A stretch of 64,000 nt of DNA from Bradyrhizobium sp. CCBAU 53351 (GTDB lineage: Bacteria > Pseudomonadota > Alphaproteobacteria > Rhizobiales > Xanthobacteraceae): positions 620,001-684,000 of the forward strand of contig NZ_CP030059.1 of assembly GCF_015291745.1 (NCBI RefSeq). The letters run 5' to 3'. Position numbers and translations under genes: made by a program. The notes under the pieces are model-generated. The model did no database searches and had not been told where the DNA came from. It saw nothing but the letters and a program-made list of their open reading frames with translations. Positions within the stretch are counted from its first letter, which is position 1; every line of letters begins with the position of its first letter. Shown here piece by piece: positions 44,780 to 53,405 of the stretch.

Positions 44780-46106
44780 TTGTTTTTCGCAAGTAGAGAA
44801 CCCACTCGCTGGAGATTAATCCAGCAGTCTTGTTGCGTTTAACCATCAGACCTCGTGAGCGAATGTGGTCAATGAGCTTAAACTCTGTCGTCAGTCCAAT
44901 TTCATTTGCGAGAATCTCTAGATATCTCGGTGTGTCGAAGGCTTGGCCGCAGATTGTGTTTGGTCCAACTACTAGAACTAAGTTACCCCCAACTCTAAGA
45001 CTGGCGTGCATGGCCTTTAAGGAGTCTCTCATTTCGCGAAGGTATTCGGCGGCAATATGCGCCCTCAACGGATTGATATTGCGAATGGATGAGAGCTGGC
45101 GATCGGCCCTAGAAATTCCTGTTTTGATCTGCTCCTCGTAGGTCCGCTTCGGAAAGTGCTCTCGTCCAATATTTTGGTCTTCAATCGTTCGAAGCGAGTC
45201 CTCGGATAGTCCCAGCCATCCGATACCGAAGCTGGAAGCGCGAATATACTTCTGCGCGCCAATATAAGGAGGCGAAGTAATGATTAGATCGACGGAATTG
45301 CGGTCAATCGCTTTATCCAGGTGGCGCGCCTCGTCGTGGATCTGCACAAGGGGGCTGACGGGCAATTCGTCAAGCTCGCGGAGGCGAGAGCAATTTCGCT
45401 TAACGATTTCGTCAAATGCGGTAATCGTGCTTTGGGTGTCTGCTGCCCTTAGGTGCTTTCGCAATTGTTCATAGTGCGTCCCGTACTGTTTCTTTCGGCC
45501 CGGATTAATCCGAACAGGAACTGATAATCTTGGATCGGCTCGAGACATTCGGCGCGCACACACCGATAGGCAAAGCTGCATAAACTCCCGCACGTCGTTC
45601 GAGCGGATGCGGTTGATCGTGTAAGCGAGTTTCGCAAGATCGTTCGCGACGGTTTTCTTGTACCAGAGTTTGACATTAACAGTCCGCGGTAGCGGTGCCT
45701 CGTCGATCAAGGCGATCTGCTCATGTATGCGTGCGAGTTGCCGAGTAATTCTTGCTCGTTCGATAGGGCATGTCTTTACGCGCGCAATTAATCTTGCAAG
45801 GGGATTGGAGTCTGCACCTACGACAGGGCAGCCACCAATGATTCCTTCAACAAGCACTGTCCCCGATCCGCAGAATGGATCGGCGATTGTAAGTGGAGCG
45901 CCCGGCTGGATCGTCTTATGAGCACCGAGGAAGAAATGCGGAATCTGCGGCAATAGTTTCGCTGGATAACTGTGAAGAAGGTGGGTGCTTCGCTCGGGAA
46001 CGATTTCTGAGACGAGGTCGCGAAAATCGACTACAATGGGCCGTGAATTAGTTCTGCCATGTTGCCGCCAAGTCTCAAGCGTCCGAGCATAGTCAGCTTC
46101 GGTCAA
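44772..46106 (-). CDS. DNA methyltransferase (TSPPY type) of the island
   Basis: A 444-aa SAM-dependent amino-methyltransferase. Motif I is ADPFCGSGTVLVEG (about residue 75) and motif IV is IITSPPYIGAQKY (about residue 275), typical of N6-adenine or N4-cytosine methylases; VGGNLVLVVGPNT gives a later core strand. The 190 residues between the two motifs may hold the target-recognition part. No restriction endonuclease is adjacent. The start is TTG at 46106 with GGAG six bases upstream. First gene of the four-gene operon, divergent from dut-thyX with a 45-bp spacer. Confidence 0.85.
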   Translation of the reverse strand: MTEADYARTLETWRQHGRTNSRPIVVDFRDLVSEIVPERSTHLLHSYPAKLLPQIPHFFLGAHKTIQPGAPLTIADPFCGSGTVLVEGIIGGCPVVGADSNPLARLIARVKTCPIERARITRQLARIHEQIALIDEAPLPRTVNVKLWYKKTVANDLAKLAYTINRIRSNDVREFMQLCLSVCARRMSRADPRLSVPVRINPGRKKQYGTHYEQLRKHLRAADTQSTITAFDEIVKRNCSRLRELDELPVSPLVQIHDEARHLDKAIDRNSVDLIITSPPYIGAQKYIRASSFGIGWLGLSEDSLRTIEDQNIGREHFPKRTYEEQIKTGISRADRQLSSIRNINPLRAHIAAEYLREMRDSLKAMHASLRVGGNLVLVVGPNTICGQAFDTPRYLEILANEIGLTTEFKLIDHIRSRGLMVKRNKTAGLISSEWVLYLRKTND

Positions 46107-46151
46107 ATTAATCTCCGTCGACTATGGATAGGTAAACAAAAAGATGACGAC

Positions 46152-46601
46152 ATGACTCGCAAGACCCTCCGAGTTGTGAGGCTTAGTCCAAGCGCCAAAA
46201 TGCCCCAATACGCTCATCTGAACGATGCGGGTTTAGATCTTTTTGCAATCGAGAAAGTTCGACTCAGGCCCCGAGACAGAAGTCTAGTGCGAACTGGCAT
46301 CTTAGTTCAACTACCACGAGCAACTGAGGGGCAAATTCGTCCACGCAGCGGGTTGGCGCTACAGCATGGCATCACGGTGCTAAATTCGCCTGGCACGATC
46401 GATGCGGGTTTTCGGGGGGAAGTTCTTGTTCTTCTGGTGAATCTTGGCGAGGAGGATTTTGAGGTCCTGCCTGGAATGAAGATCGCGCAGCTTGTGATAA
46501 GTAATGTCCTGACTGTGAACGTGCAGGAGGTTGATGATCCCCGTCAACTGTTGCCCACGGATCGCGGTCGGAGAGGTCTTGGGTCAACAGGTGATAAGTG
46601 A
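46152..46601 (+). CDS. dut: dUTPase
   Basis: A 149-aa trimeric-type dUTP pyrophosphatase (dUTP to dUMP). All five motifs are present: AHLNDAGLDLFA, RPRSGLAL, TIDAGFRGEVLVLLVN with the catalytic Asp, KIAQLVI, and the C-terminal RGRRGLGSTG. The final motif has RGLGS where GGFGS is usual. The ATG at 46152 fits the family N-terminus. AT-rich codon use like the opposite-strand island genes. Stop overlaps the GTG of thyX (GTGA). Its dUMP product is the substrate of ThyX. Confidence 0.93.
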   Translation: MTRKTLRVVRLSPSAKMPQYAHLNDAGLDLFAIEKVRLRPRDRSLVRTGILVQLPRATEGQIRPRSGLALQHGITVLNSPGTIDAGFRGEVLVLLVNLGEEDFEVLPGMKIAQLVISNVLTVNVQEVDDPRQLLPTDRGRRGLGSTGDK

Positions 46602-47506
46602 ACGCGAAGCGATCGGATAAGCAACCCCTGGAGCGGCATACGACCTCTCGTCCTACGGTCGCAGCGCTTGAGAAATTGATCGGGAAGAAGCTTCCGGTTC
46701 TCGACAAGGGCTTCATTCGGGTCATTGACTACATGGGGGACGATGGTGCCATCGTCCAAGCAGCGCGAGTATCTTACGGCAAGGGCACGAAGTCAGTCTC
46801 GGCAGACGCCGCTCTGATTCGATATTTGATGCGGCACATGCACACAACGCCGTTCGAGATGTGTGAGCTGAAACTCCACATAAAACTTCCGATCTTTGTA
46901 GCCAGGCAGTGGGTGAGGCATCGCACAGCCAATATCAACGAATACTCGGCGCGGTACTCTGTCTTAGAAAGGGAGTTCTACGTCCCGGACCTGGAGAACG
47001 TTGCCCAGCAAAGTGGGAACAATCGACAGGGACGGGGCCATATCGCGTCTTCAAAAATAGCGCAGAGCGTGCGTCGACGTATGGCCAAAGATGCAGAAAA
47101 AGCATTCGATACGTACGAATCTCTGCTCGGTCAGTCTGATTCTAGCGAAGGAATATCAAGGGAGCTTGCCAGAATTGGATTGCCTTTGTCGACCTACACC
47201 GAGTGGTATTGGAAGATCGATCTGCACAATCTCTTCCATTTTCTTCGACTGCGGGCGGACGAGCATGCACAGCTCGAAGTGCGAAAGTACGCAGAGGAGA
47301 TTTTGAAAATTGTCGAGAAATGGGTGCCTGCTGCGTATAGTGCATTTGTAGAATATCAGATGCATGGAGGTCGCCTTTCTCGATCCGCCATCCGGATAAT
47401 TGGCGAGCTAGCCAGAGGGGGGAAGGTCTCCTTTCCAGAGTCTGGACTGTCGCGCCGCGAGTGGGACGATCTCGTGAAGATGTTTTCGTTGGATATTGAG
47501 CGTTGA
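46598..47506 (+). CDS. thyX: Flavin-dependent thymidylate synthase ThyX
   Basis: A 302-aa FAD enzyme that makes dTMP from dUMP with methylenetetrahydrofolate and NADPH. The ThyX motif RHR-x7-S is seen in RQWVRHRTANINEYSARYS. Other blocks are TTPFEMCELKLHIKLPIFVARQ and TEWYWKIDLHNLFHFLRLR. Start is GTG at 46598, overlapping dut, so dUTP is passed to dTMP by two co-translated enzymes. Whether the host has other dut and thyX copies cannot be told from this window. Confidence 0.95.
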   Translation: MNAKRSDKQPLERHTTSRPTVAALEKLIGKKLPVLDKGFIRVIDYMGDDGAIVQAARVSYGKGTKSVSADAALIRYLMRHMHTTPFEMCELKLHIKLPIFVARQWVRHRTANINEYSARYSVLEREFYVPDLENVAQQSGNNRQGRGHIASSKIAQSVRRRMAKDAEKAFDTYESLLGQSDSSEGISRELARIGLPLSTYTEWYWKIDLHNLFHFLRLRADEHAQLEVRKYAEEILKIVEKWVPAAYSAFVEYQMHGGRLSRSAIRIIGELARGGKVSFPESGLSRREWDDLVKMFSLDIER

Positions 47507-47559
47507 TTTTCAGAGGCAGCGCGCTTTCCCTGCGATTGGCCGGAACTGCAAAACAAAAC

Positions 47560-47581
47560 GGCCGGATCTTCCGATCCGGCC
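47560..47581 (-). terminator. Rho-independent terminator of rpmB
   Basis: GGCCGGATC and GATCCGGCC form a perfect 9-bp stem with a 4-nt loop. On the minus strand the stem is followed by GTTTTGTTTT, so it terminates rpmB transcription, which runs leftwards; in the other direction it may also stop thyX transcription. Confidence 0.8.
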
Positions 47582-47655
47582 GCAAACGCAGAACGCTACT
47601 GGCTAAGCCTACGCCACGCGACGCAACCTAGCCCCCGCCCTAACGGTAAAACTCT

Positions 47656-47967
47656 TTAGCTCGCCTTCTTCGCCGGCGCTGTGGTCGGGCCGACCTTCTT
47701 CTGGATGGCGCGCTTCAGCTCGAGGGCGCGCGGCGACAGGACGTCGGCCTTGGCCTTGAGCAGGAAGGCGTCCAAGCCGCCATTGTGGTCGACGCTCTTC
47801 ACCGCGTTGGTGGAGACGCGCAGGCGCACGTTGCGCTCCAGGGCTTCCGAGATGAACGTCACGTTGACGAGGTTCGGCAGGAAGCGGCGCTTGGTCTTGA
47901 TGTTGGAGTGGCTGACCTTGTGGCCGACGAGGGGGCCCTTGGCCGTCAGTTCGCAGCGGCGAGACAT
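47656..47967 (-). CDS. rpmB: Ribosomal protein L28
   Basis: A 103-aa 50S subunit protein: [32 protein letters not shown] and the [21 protein letters not shown] block are typical, with an alphaproteobacterial C-terminal extension ending [16 protein letters not shown] at 47967; frames extending further upstream run through a repeat and are not coding. Marks the return to core genome right of the island. Confidence 0.96.
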   Translation of the reverse strand: MSRRCELTAKGPLVGHKVSHSNIKTKRRFLPNLVNVTFISEALERNVRLRVSTNAVKSVDHNGGLDAFLLKAKADVLSPRALELKRAIQKKVGPTTAPAKKAS

Positions 47968-48124
47968 GGTAGAAATCCTTAAGTTCGAACCCCTCACGAA
48001 TGCGGCCGCCATTCTGGGCGCCACGGGGGCTAATTCTCTTGTCCTTGCAGGGAGCGGCGGACGTATAGGGGGGAAGGGGCGGACAGTCAAGGTTTTGGGC
48101 GGGGATTCATGCCCCACAACAGGT

Positions 48125-48250
48125 GTCATCGCCCGCCCTAGTGCGCAATTGCGCACGGGGGGCGGGCGATCCAGTACGCCGAGGCGGCGCGGCTGGCCAG
48201 AGGGGCTGCGGCGTACTGGATGCCCCGGTCGAGCCGGGGCATGACAGCGG
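48125..48250. repeat. REP-like element upstream of rpmB
   Basis: ATCCAGTACGCCG and CGGCGTACTGGAT are inverted arms; the left half carries GTGCGCAATTGCGCAC (48141-48156) flanked by CGCCCGCCC/GGGCGGGCG, and the right end has CCCCGGTCGAGCCGGGG. No gene is seen elsewhere in 47968-48461; the rpmB promoter should lie close to 47968. Confidence 0.7.
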
Positions 48251-48461
48251 AGGGTGGGGAGAGGTTCTCGCCCCCCAGCGGGCGCCCCCCGATCACCAAA
48301 ACGGCAATGTTTGTCGCACCTTACCATCACATAAAGGGCGTAATCGCCGCCGAAGAGTCCAGTGGAGTTCCCGGCCCGACACACCCGGACACATTGTTTG
48401 CCGCGGTTTTTGGCTTAAGTAACAGCCGTCGCGTGCTCCCATGGATTGTATTGTGCTGATC

Positions 48462-49325
48462 ATGCCCTTTTCTGCGCCCAAATCGCGCTTCGCCCGGCCG
48501 CGCCTGACCGGCTGGCTGGCGGCGGTTTGCGGGCTCGCGGTGCTGTGGGGCGCGATGCCCGCGGCGGCGCAGGGTAAGCTCGAGGCGCAATATGAGGCCT
48601 CGCTGGCGGGCATCCCGGTCGGCAAGGGCGGCTGGAACATCGATATCCAGGACGACGTGTTCGCGGCGGCCGCCGCCGGCGGCACCTCGGGCCTGCTGAA
48701 ATCCTTCACCGGCGGCTCCGGCACCGGCGCCAGCCAGGGCCGCGTCGTCAATGGCGCGCTGGTTGCGACCGGCTACCAGGCCTCCACCACCACCTCGAAG
48801 AAGACCGAAGAGATCCGCATCACGCTCGACAAGGGCAATGTGAAGGATTTTGCGATCCTGCCCGAGCCGCCGGTCGATCCCGACCGCATCGTCGTCACCG
48901 ACGCCCATCGCCGCGGCGTCTGGGACCCCATGACGGCCTCCCTGCTGCGGGTGCCCGGCACGGGCGACCCCGTCTCGCCGGAGGCCTGCCACAACTCGGC
49001 CCCCGTGTTCGACGGCCGCATGCGCTACGACCTCAAGCTCGATTTCAAGCGCATGGAGACCGTGAAGGCGGAGAAGGGCTATCACGGCCCGGTCGTGGTC
49101 TGCTCGCTGTATTTCGTGCCGGTCGCGGGCTACATCCCCGACCGCCCCGTGATCAAATACCTCGCCGCCCAGCGCAACATCGAGATCGCCTTCGCGCCTG
49201 TGGCAGGCACCCGCATCCTGGTCCCGTTCTGGCTGAAAGTGCCGACGCCGCTCGGGCCCGCCATGCTGGAAGCGACCAGCTTCATCACCACAGCCCAGCC
49301 GCCGCGCGTGGCCAAGACGCAGTAG
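48462..49325 (+). CDS. DUF3108 exported protein
   Basis: A 287-aa protein with a signal peptide (LAAVCGLAVLWGAMPAAAQ) and a DUF3108 beta-rich mature part (QYEASLAGIPVGKGGWNIDI, GRVVNGALVATGYQ, MRYDLKLDFKRME). DUF3108 proteins are periplasmic and of unknown function. ATG at 48462 gives a normal signal peptide; ATG at 48441 would add seven residues. Confidence 0.8.
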   Translation: MPFSAPKSRFARPRLTGWLAAVCGLAVLWGAMPAAAQGKLEAQYEASLAGIPVGKGGWNIDIQDDVFAAAAAGGTSGLLKSFTGGSGTGASQGRVVNGALVATGYQASTTTSKKTEEIRITLDKGNVKDFAILPEPPVDPDRIVVTDAHRRGVWDPMTASLLRVPGTGDPVSPEACHNSAPVFDGRMRYDLKLDFKRMETVKAEKGYHGPVVVCSLYFVPVAGYIPDRPVIKYLAAQRNIEIAFAPVAGTRILVPFWLKVPTPLGPAMLEATSFITTAQPPRVAKTQ

Positions 49326-49403
49326 GGCGCGCCGCCGCAGCGGCGGTCGCGTTTACCCTCCCCTGGAGGGGGAGGGTCGGCTCGCAGCGCGTCCTCCCTC
49401 CGC

Positions 49404-49447
49404 CGTCATTCCGGGGCGCGCCCCTTGGCGCGAACCCCGGAATGACG
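49404..49447. repeat. Short palindrome (CGTCATTCCGGGG type)
   Basis: CGTCATTCCGGGG at 49404-49416 pairs with CCCCGGAATGACG at 49435-49447, with a GC-rich loop that forms its own hairpin. The same arms frame the longer repeat at 55402-55511. Confidence 0.75.
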
Positions 49448-49548
49448 AGCGGAATTTTTGGCTCATAAAAGTTCCAGCAATTTCAATGGCCCTTCTACTG
49501 TGCATGGGGTTGTTTTCGCGAAAATGAGTTGGGAGGGGTGCGGTCCGG

Positions 49549-49747
49549 GAATCCATTTGACTCCTCCCCGATTCTGATTCGACTCCGCGCCGTCCCCAAC
49601 TTAAGGCTTTCCGCCCTCCAAACGCCGCTTGTGCGGCGGCCTAAAACTCCATCTAGTTGCGGCCGATAAGACTCCCGCGACATGTTGCGTGAACGGAACG
49701 GGACTCAATCTGGAGTCAGCGATTCGGCCGCGATTCGTTCTAGAGTC
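49549..49747. promoter_or_regulatory. Cluster of eleven GANTC (CcrM methylation) sites
   Basis: Within 199 bp of gene-free DNA there are GANTC sites starting at 49549, 49559, 49570, 49576, 49581, 49670, 49702, 49713, 49721, 49732 and 49743. Chance would give less than one. Spacing in each dense block is often 10-11 bp, close to one helical turn. GANTC is the target of the alphaproteobacterial cell-cycle methylase CcrM. The perfect palindrome TTTTCGCGAAAA lies just before at 49513-49524. The cluster sits between the DUF3108 gene and the helicase gene (gap 49326-49967). Confidence 0.75.
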
Positions 49748-49967
49748 GTTCCGAAGCTTAAGACGGGCAGGAAAAGCGTCGCAAAGTGAGACAGTTGCGG
49801 GAGGTTTGGGGAGCAGCTCCCACGCACGCGGTGTCGTTGCCCGGCCAGTGCGCAATGGCGCACCAGGGCCGGGGGCATGACAGCGACGGGTGCGGATAGC
49901 CCCATGCACCCGACCGCCCCAATCCAGCACTGACATTCGCCCAAATCGCCACTACCTAATCCCTCAG

Positions 49968-52900
49968 ATGCCCTTTTCCTCCTCCCCCTTCGCGTCCCAT
50001 AGCGCCGCGTCCGATCGTGTACCTGGCGCCGGCGTCACCGCGGTGCTCGGGCCGACCAATACCGGCAAGACCCATCTCGCCATCGAGCGGATGCTCGCGC
50101 ATCCGTCCGGGATGATCGGCCTGCCGCTGCGCCTGCTCGCGCGCGAGGTCTACAACAAGATCGCCGCAAGGGTCGGCAGCGAGGCCGTCGCGCTCGTCAC
50201 GGGCGAGGAGAAGATCAAGCCGAAGAGCCCGCGCTATTGGGTCTCGACCGTCGAGGCGATGCCGCGCGACCTCGACCTCTCCTTCCTCGCCGTCGACGAG
50301 GTGCAGATCGCCAGCGATCTCGAACGCGGCCACGTCTTCACCGATCGCATCCTCAACCGCCGCGGCCGCGACGAGACGCTGCTGCTGGGTGCGGCGACGA
50401 TGCGCCCGATCATCGAGCGCCTGTTGCCGGGCGTCTCCATGATCACGCGGCCGCGCCTGTCGCAGCTGGAATTTGCCGGTGACCGCAAGATCACGCGCCA
50501 GCCGCGCCGCACCGCCATCGTCGCGTTCTCGGCCGATGAAGTCTATGCCATCGCCGAGCTGATCCGCCGCCAGCACGGCGGCGCTGCTGTCGTATTGGGC
50601 TCGCTGAGCCCGCGCACGCGCAATGCGCAGGTCGAGATGTTCCAGAACGGCGACGTCGATTATCTCGTCGCCACCGACGCCGTCGGCATGGGCCTCAATC
50701 TCGACGTCGATCACGTCGCCTTTGCCTCCGACCGCAAGTTCGACGGCTATCAGTTCCGCCGCCTGACGCCGTCCGAATTCGCGCAGATCGCGGGACGCGC
50801 GGGCAGGGCCACCCGCAACGGCACCTTCGGCACCACCGGTCGCTGCGCGCCGTTCGAGCCCGAGCTCGTCAACGCGCTGCAGAACCACACTTTCGATCCC
50901 GTGAAGATGCTGCAATGGCGCAACTCCAAGCTGGATTTTGCCTCGCTCGGTGCGCTGCAGGTCTCGCTGAACCTCGCCCCCGGCCACGAGGCGCTGACGC
51001 GCGCGCCCATCGCCGAGGACATGCGCGTGCTCGACCATACCGCCCGCGACGCCGAGGTGCGCGATATCGCGCATGGCAAGGCGGCGGTGGAACGGCTGTG
51101 GGAGGCCTGCCAGGTCCCCGATTACCGGAAACTGTCGCCAGCGGCCCATGCCGAACTGGTGACGACGCTCTACGGCTTCCTGATGCAGAAGGGATGCATC
51201 CCCGATTCCTGGTACGAAGCCCAGGTCACCCAGGCCGACCGCATCGATGGCGACATCGACACGCTGTCGGCCCGGATCGCGCAGATCCGCACCTGGACCT
51301 TCGTGGCCAACCGCCCGGATTGGCTGAGAGACCCCGATCGGTGGCAGGGAATTACGCGGGACGTCGAAAATAAATTATCGGATGCGCTCCATGAACGCTT
51401 GACTGAGCGTTTCGTTGATCGCCGGACCAGTGTATTGATGCGCCGCCTGCGGGAGAACACGAGCTTGAATACTGAAATCGGCAAGACCGGCGAAGTCATC
51501 GTCGAAGGCCATGTCATCGGCCGCCTCGACGGCTTCACCTTTGCACCGGATGCGGCGGAAGCGGGCTCCGATGCGAAAGCCTTGCAGGCTGCAGCGCAAG
51601 CGGTGCTCGCCGGCGAGATCAACACGCGCGCCGAACGATTGGGCAATGCGCCGGACGATCAGTTCGTGCTGACCTCGGAAGGCATCATCCGCTGGACCGG
51701 CGATGCCGTGGCGCGGCTGTCTGCCGCAGAGGACGCGCTGCATCCGCGCATCCGCATCATCTCCGACGAGCGCCTCACCGGCGGCCCCCGGGAGAAGGTG
51801 CAGGCGCGGCTCGAGCTCTGGCTCAAGACCCATATCGAAAAACTGCTCGGGCCGATGTTCGAGCTCTCCAAGGCCGAGGACGTCACCGGCATTGCCCGCG
51901 GCATCGCCTATCAGCTCGTCGAGGCGCTCGGCGTGCTCGAGCGCCCGAAGATCGCCAACGAGCTGAAGGATCTCGACCAGCCCTCGCGTGCCGTGCTGCG
52001 GAAGTACGGCGTCCGCTTCGGCGCCTATCACATCTATTTCCCCGGCCTGCTCAAGCCCGCCGCGCGCGCGCTCGCCGCGCTGCTCTGGGCCTTGAAGCAG
52101 GACAATGTCGATCTGTCCTCGCTGTCGGGCGCGCAGCATCTGGCCTCCTCGGGCCGCACCTCGTTCCCGGTCGACAAGGCGTTGCCGCGCGATGCCTATC
52201 GCGTGCTCGGCTACAAGCAGGCGGGCGAGCGCGCCGTGCGCGTCGACATCCTGGAGCGCCTTGCCGATCTGATCCGCCCGGCGCTGGCCTGGCGCGAGAA
52301 CGCCTCCGGCGAGAAGCCGGCCGGCGCCTTCGACGGCCGCAGCTTCGTGGTCACGCAGGCGATGACCTCGCTCACGGGATCTGCAGGCGAGGATTTCGCC
52401 TCGGTGCTGCGTGCCCTCGGCTATCGCATGGAGAAGCGTCCGCCGCTGCCGCAAAAGCCCGTCGCGACTGAGCAGGCCCCGACTGAAACGGTCGCAGCGG
52501 AGACCCCGCCGGTTGAAGGCAGCGCCGAGACCTCGAGCGAGACCGCGGCTGAGGCCGTTGCCGGCCTGCCGGAGACGCCGGCCGCAGAGGCAGCCGCTGA
52601 GCCGGTCACCGTCGAAGATGCACCCGGCATGGAGCCGCAGGACGAGCAGGCTCACGATGCCGAGCCTGCGCTGGAAGCCTCGGCGCCCGTCACGCCCGAA
52701 GACGCCCCCGGCATCGCGCCGCCGGCCGAAGAGCCTGCTGCGCAAGCCGAATTCAACGCTCTCGAGGCTGCTCCCGCCGAAGCCGCCGCGACGGAAGCCG
52801 CGGCAATGCCCGACGCTGCCGCGCCTGAAGCCGTGGCTACGCCGGCCGAGCCCGAGCTGGTCGAGGTCTGGCGTCCCGGTGGCCGTCACGAGGACCGCAA

Positions 52901-53402
52901 GCCGCGCCACGAGCGCCACCGCCACCAGCGTCATCACCATCAGCGCCCGCAGGCGGGCGCCGAAGCAGGCGCCGCGCCCGCGGAGGGCGGGGCCGCGCAA
53001 GCCGCCGACGGCGAGAAGCGCAACGAACGCCATCGCGGCCCTCGCAGGGATGGCGGGAGAGACTTCCGCAAGCCGCGCGAAGGTGGCGGCGAAGGCGCGC
53101 CGCGTCCCGAGGGGCGCGACGACAAGGGCCGCCGTTTCGAGGGCAAGGATCGCGACAACAAGGGTCGCGACAACAAGGATCGCAACCGCGACAACAAGGG
53201 CAAGTTCGGCGGCGATCGCGACAAGGGCCGTGACAACCGTGGCCGCGACCGCGACAAGGGCCGCGACCGCCAGGGCGGTCCGTCGCTGCGTCCCTACGCT
53301 TCCAGCGCGAACCCGCGCGAGCGCGATCGGCCCGCTGATCCGAACTCGCCGTTCGCAAAACTCGCTGCGCTGAAAGAGCAGCTGTCGGGCCGCAAGGAGT
53401 AA
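49968..53402 (+). CDS. Suv3-like DExH helicase with long disordered C-terminal tail
   Basis: A 1144-aa predicted RNA helicase. Motif I GPTNTGKTHLA (about residue 25), motif II DEVQ in LDLSFLAVDEVQ, and the C-terminal RecA block TDAVGMGLNLDVDHV...QIAGRAGR (motifs V and VI) match the Suv3/Ski2 group. A helical region follows to about residue 830. The tail is first Ala/Pro/Glu-rich and then Arg/Asp/Lys/Gly-rich (repeats such as DNKGRD), likely disordered and RNA-binding. The in-frame stop is TAA; the next gene lies in the same frame 3 bp later. Confidence 0.88.
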   Translation: MPFSSSPFASHSAASDRVPGAGVTAVLGPTNTGKTHLAIERMLAHPSGMIGLPLRLLAREVYNKIAARVGSEAVALVTGEEKIKPKSPRYWVSTVEAMPRDLDLSFLAVDEVQIASDLERGHVFTDRILNRRGRDETLLLGAATMRPIIERLLPGVSMITRPRLSQLEFAGDRKITRQPRRTAIVAFSADEVYAIAELIRRQHGGAAVVLGSLSPRTRNAQVEMFQNGDVDYLVATDAVGMGLNLDVDHVAFASDRKFDGYQFRRLTPSEFAQIAGRAGRATRNGTFGTTGRCAPFEPELVNALQNHTFDPVKMLQWRNSKLDFASLGALQVSLNLAPGHEALTRAPIAEDMRVLDHTARDAEVRDIAHGKAAVERLWEACQVPDYRKLSPAAHAELVTTLYGFLMQKGCIPDSWYEAQVTQADRIDGDIDTLSARIAQIRTWTFVANRPDWLRDPDRWQGITRDVENKLSDALHERLTERFVDRRTSVLMRRLRENTSLNTEIGKTGEVIVEGHVIGRLDGFTFAPDAAEAGSDAKALQAAAQAVLAGEINTRAERLGNAPDDQFVLTSEGIIRWTGDAVARLSAAEDALHPRIRIISDERLTGGPREKVQARLELWLKTHIEKLLGPMFELSKAEDVTGIARGIAYQLVEALGVLERPKIANELKDLDQPSRAVLRKYGVRFGAYHIYFPGLLKPAARALAALLWALKQDNVDLSSLSGAQHLASSGRTSFPVDKALPRDAYRVLGYKQAGERAVRVDILERLADLIRPALAWRENASGEKPAGAFDGRSFVVTQAMTSLTGSAGEDFASVLRALGYRMEKRPPLPQKPVATEQAPTETVAAETPPVEGSAETSSETAAEAVAGLPETPAAEAAAEPVTVEDAPGMEPQDEQAHDAEPALEASAPVTPEDAPGIAPPAEEPAAQAEFNALEAAPAEAAATEAAAMPDAAAPEAVATPAEPELVEVWRPGGRHEDRKPRHERHRHQRHHHQRPQAGAEAGAAPAEGGAAQAADGEKRNERHRGPRRDGGRDFRKPREGGGEGAPRPEGRDDKGRRFEGKDRDNKGRDNKDRNRDNKGKFGGDRDKGRDNRGRDRDKGRDRQGGPSLRPYASSANPRERDRPADPNSPFAKLAALKEQLSGRKE

Positions 53403-53405
53403 CCC

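Noticed and set aside
40745..47560. Direct repeats (att sites) at the ends of the AT-rich island
   Set aside because: Only a shared CAGAGG was found around the two borders, too short to mean anything; no integrase or tRNA gene is present.
49513..49747. Chromosome replication origin at the GANTC cluster
   Set aside because: No DnaA boxes were seen and the neighbouring genes are not those usually found at an alphaproteobacterial origin, so I report the cluster without calling it an origin.
49890..49967. N-terminal extension of the helicase to an upstream ATG
   Set aside because: The extra residues are unlike the family, and overlap repeat-derived DNA; the ATG at 49968 fits the start of the domain.
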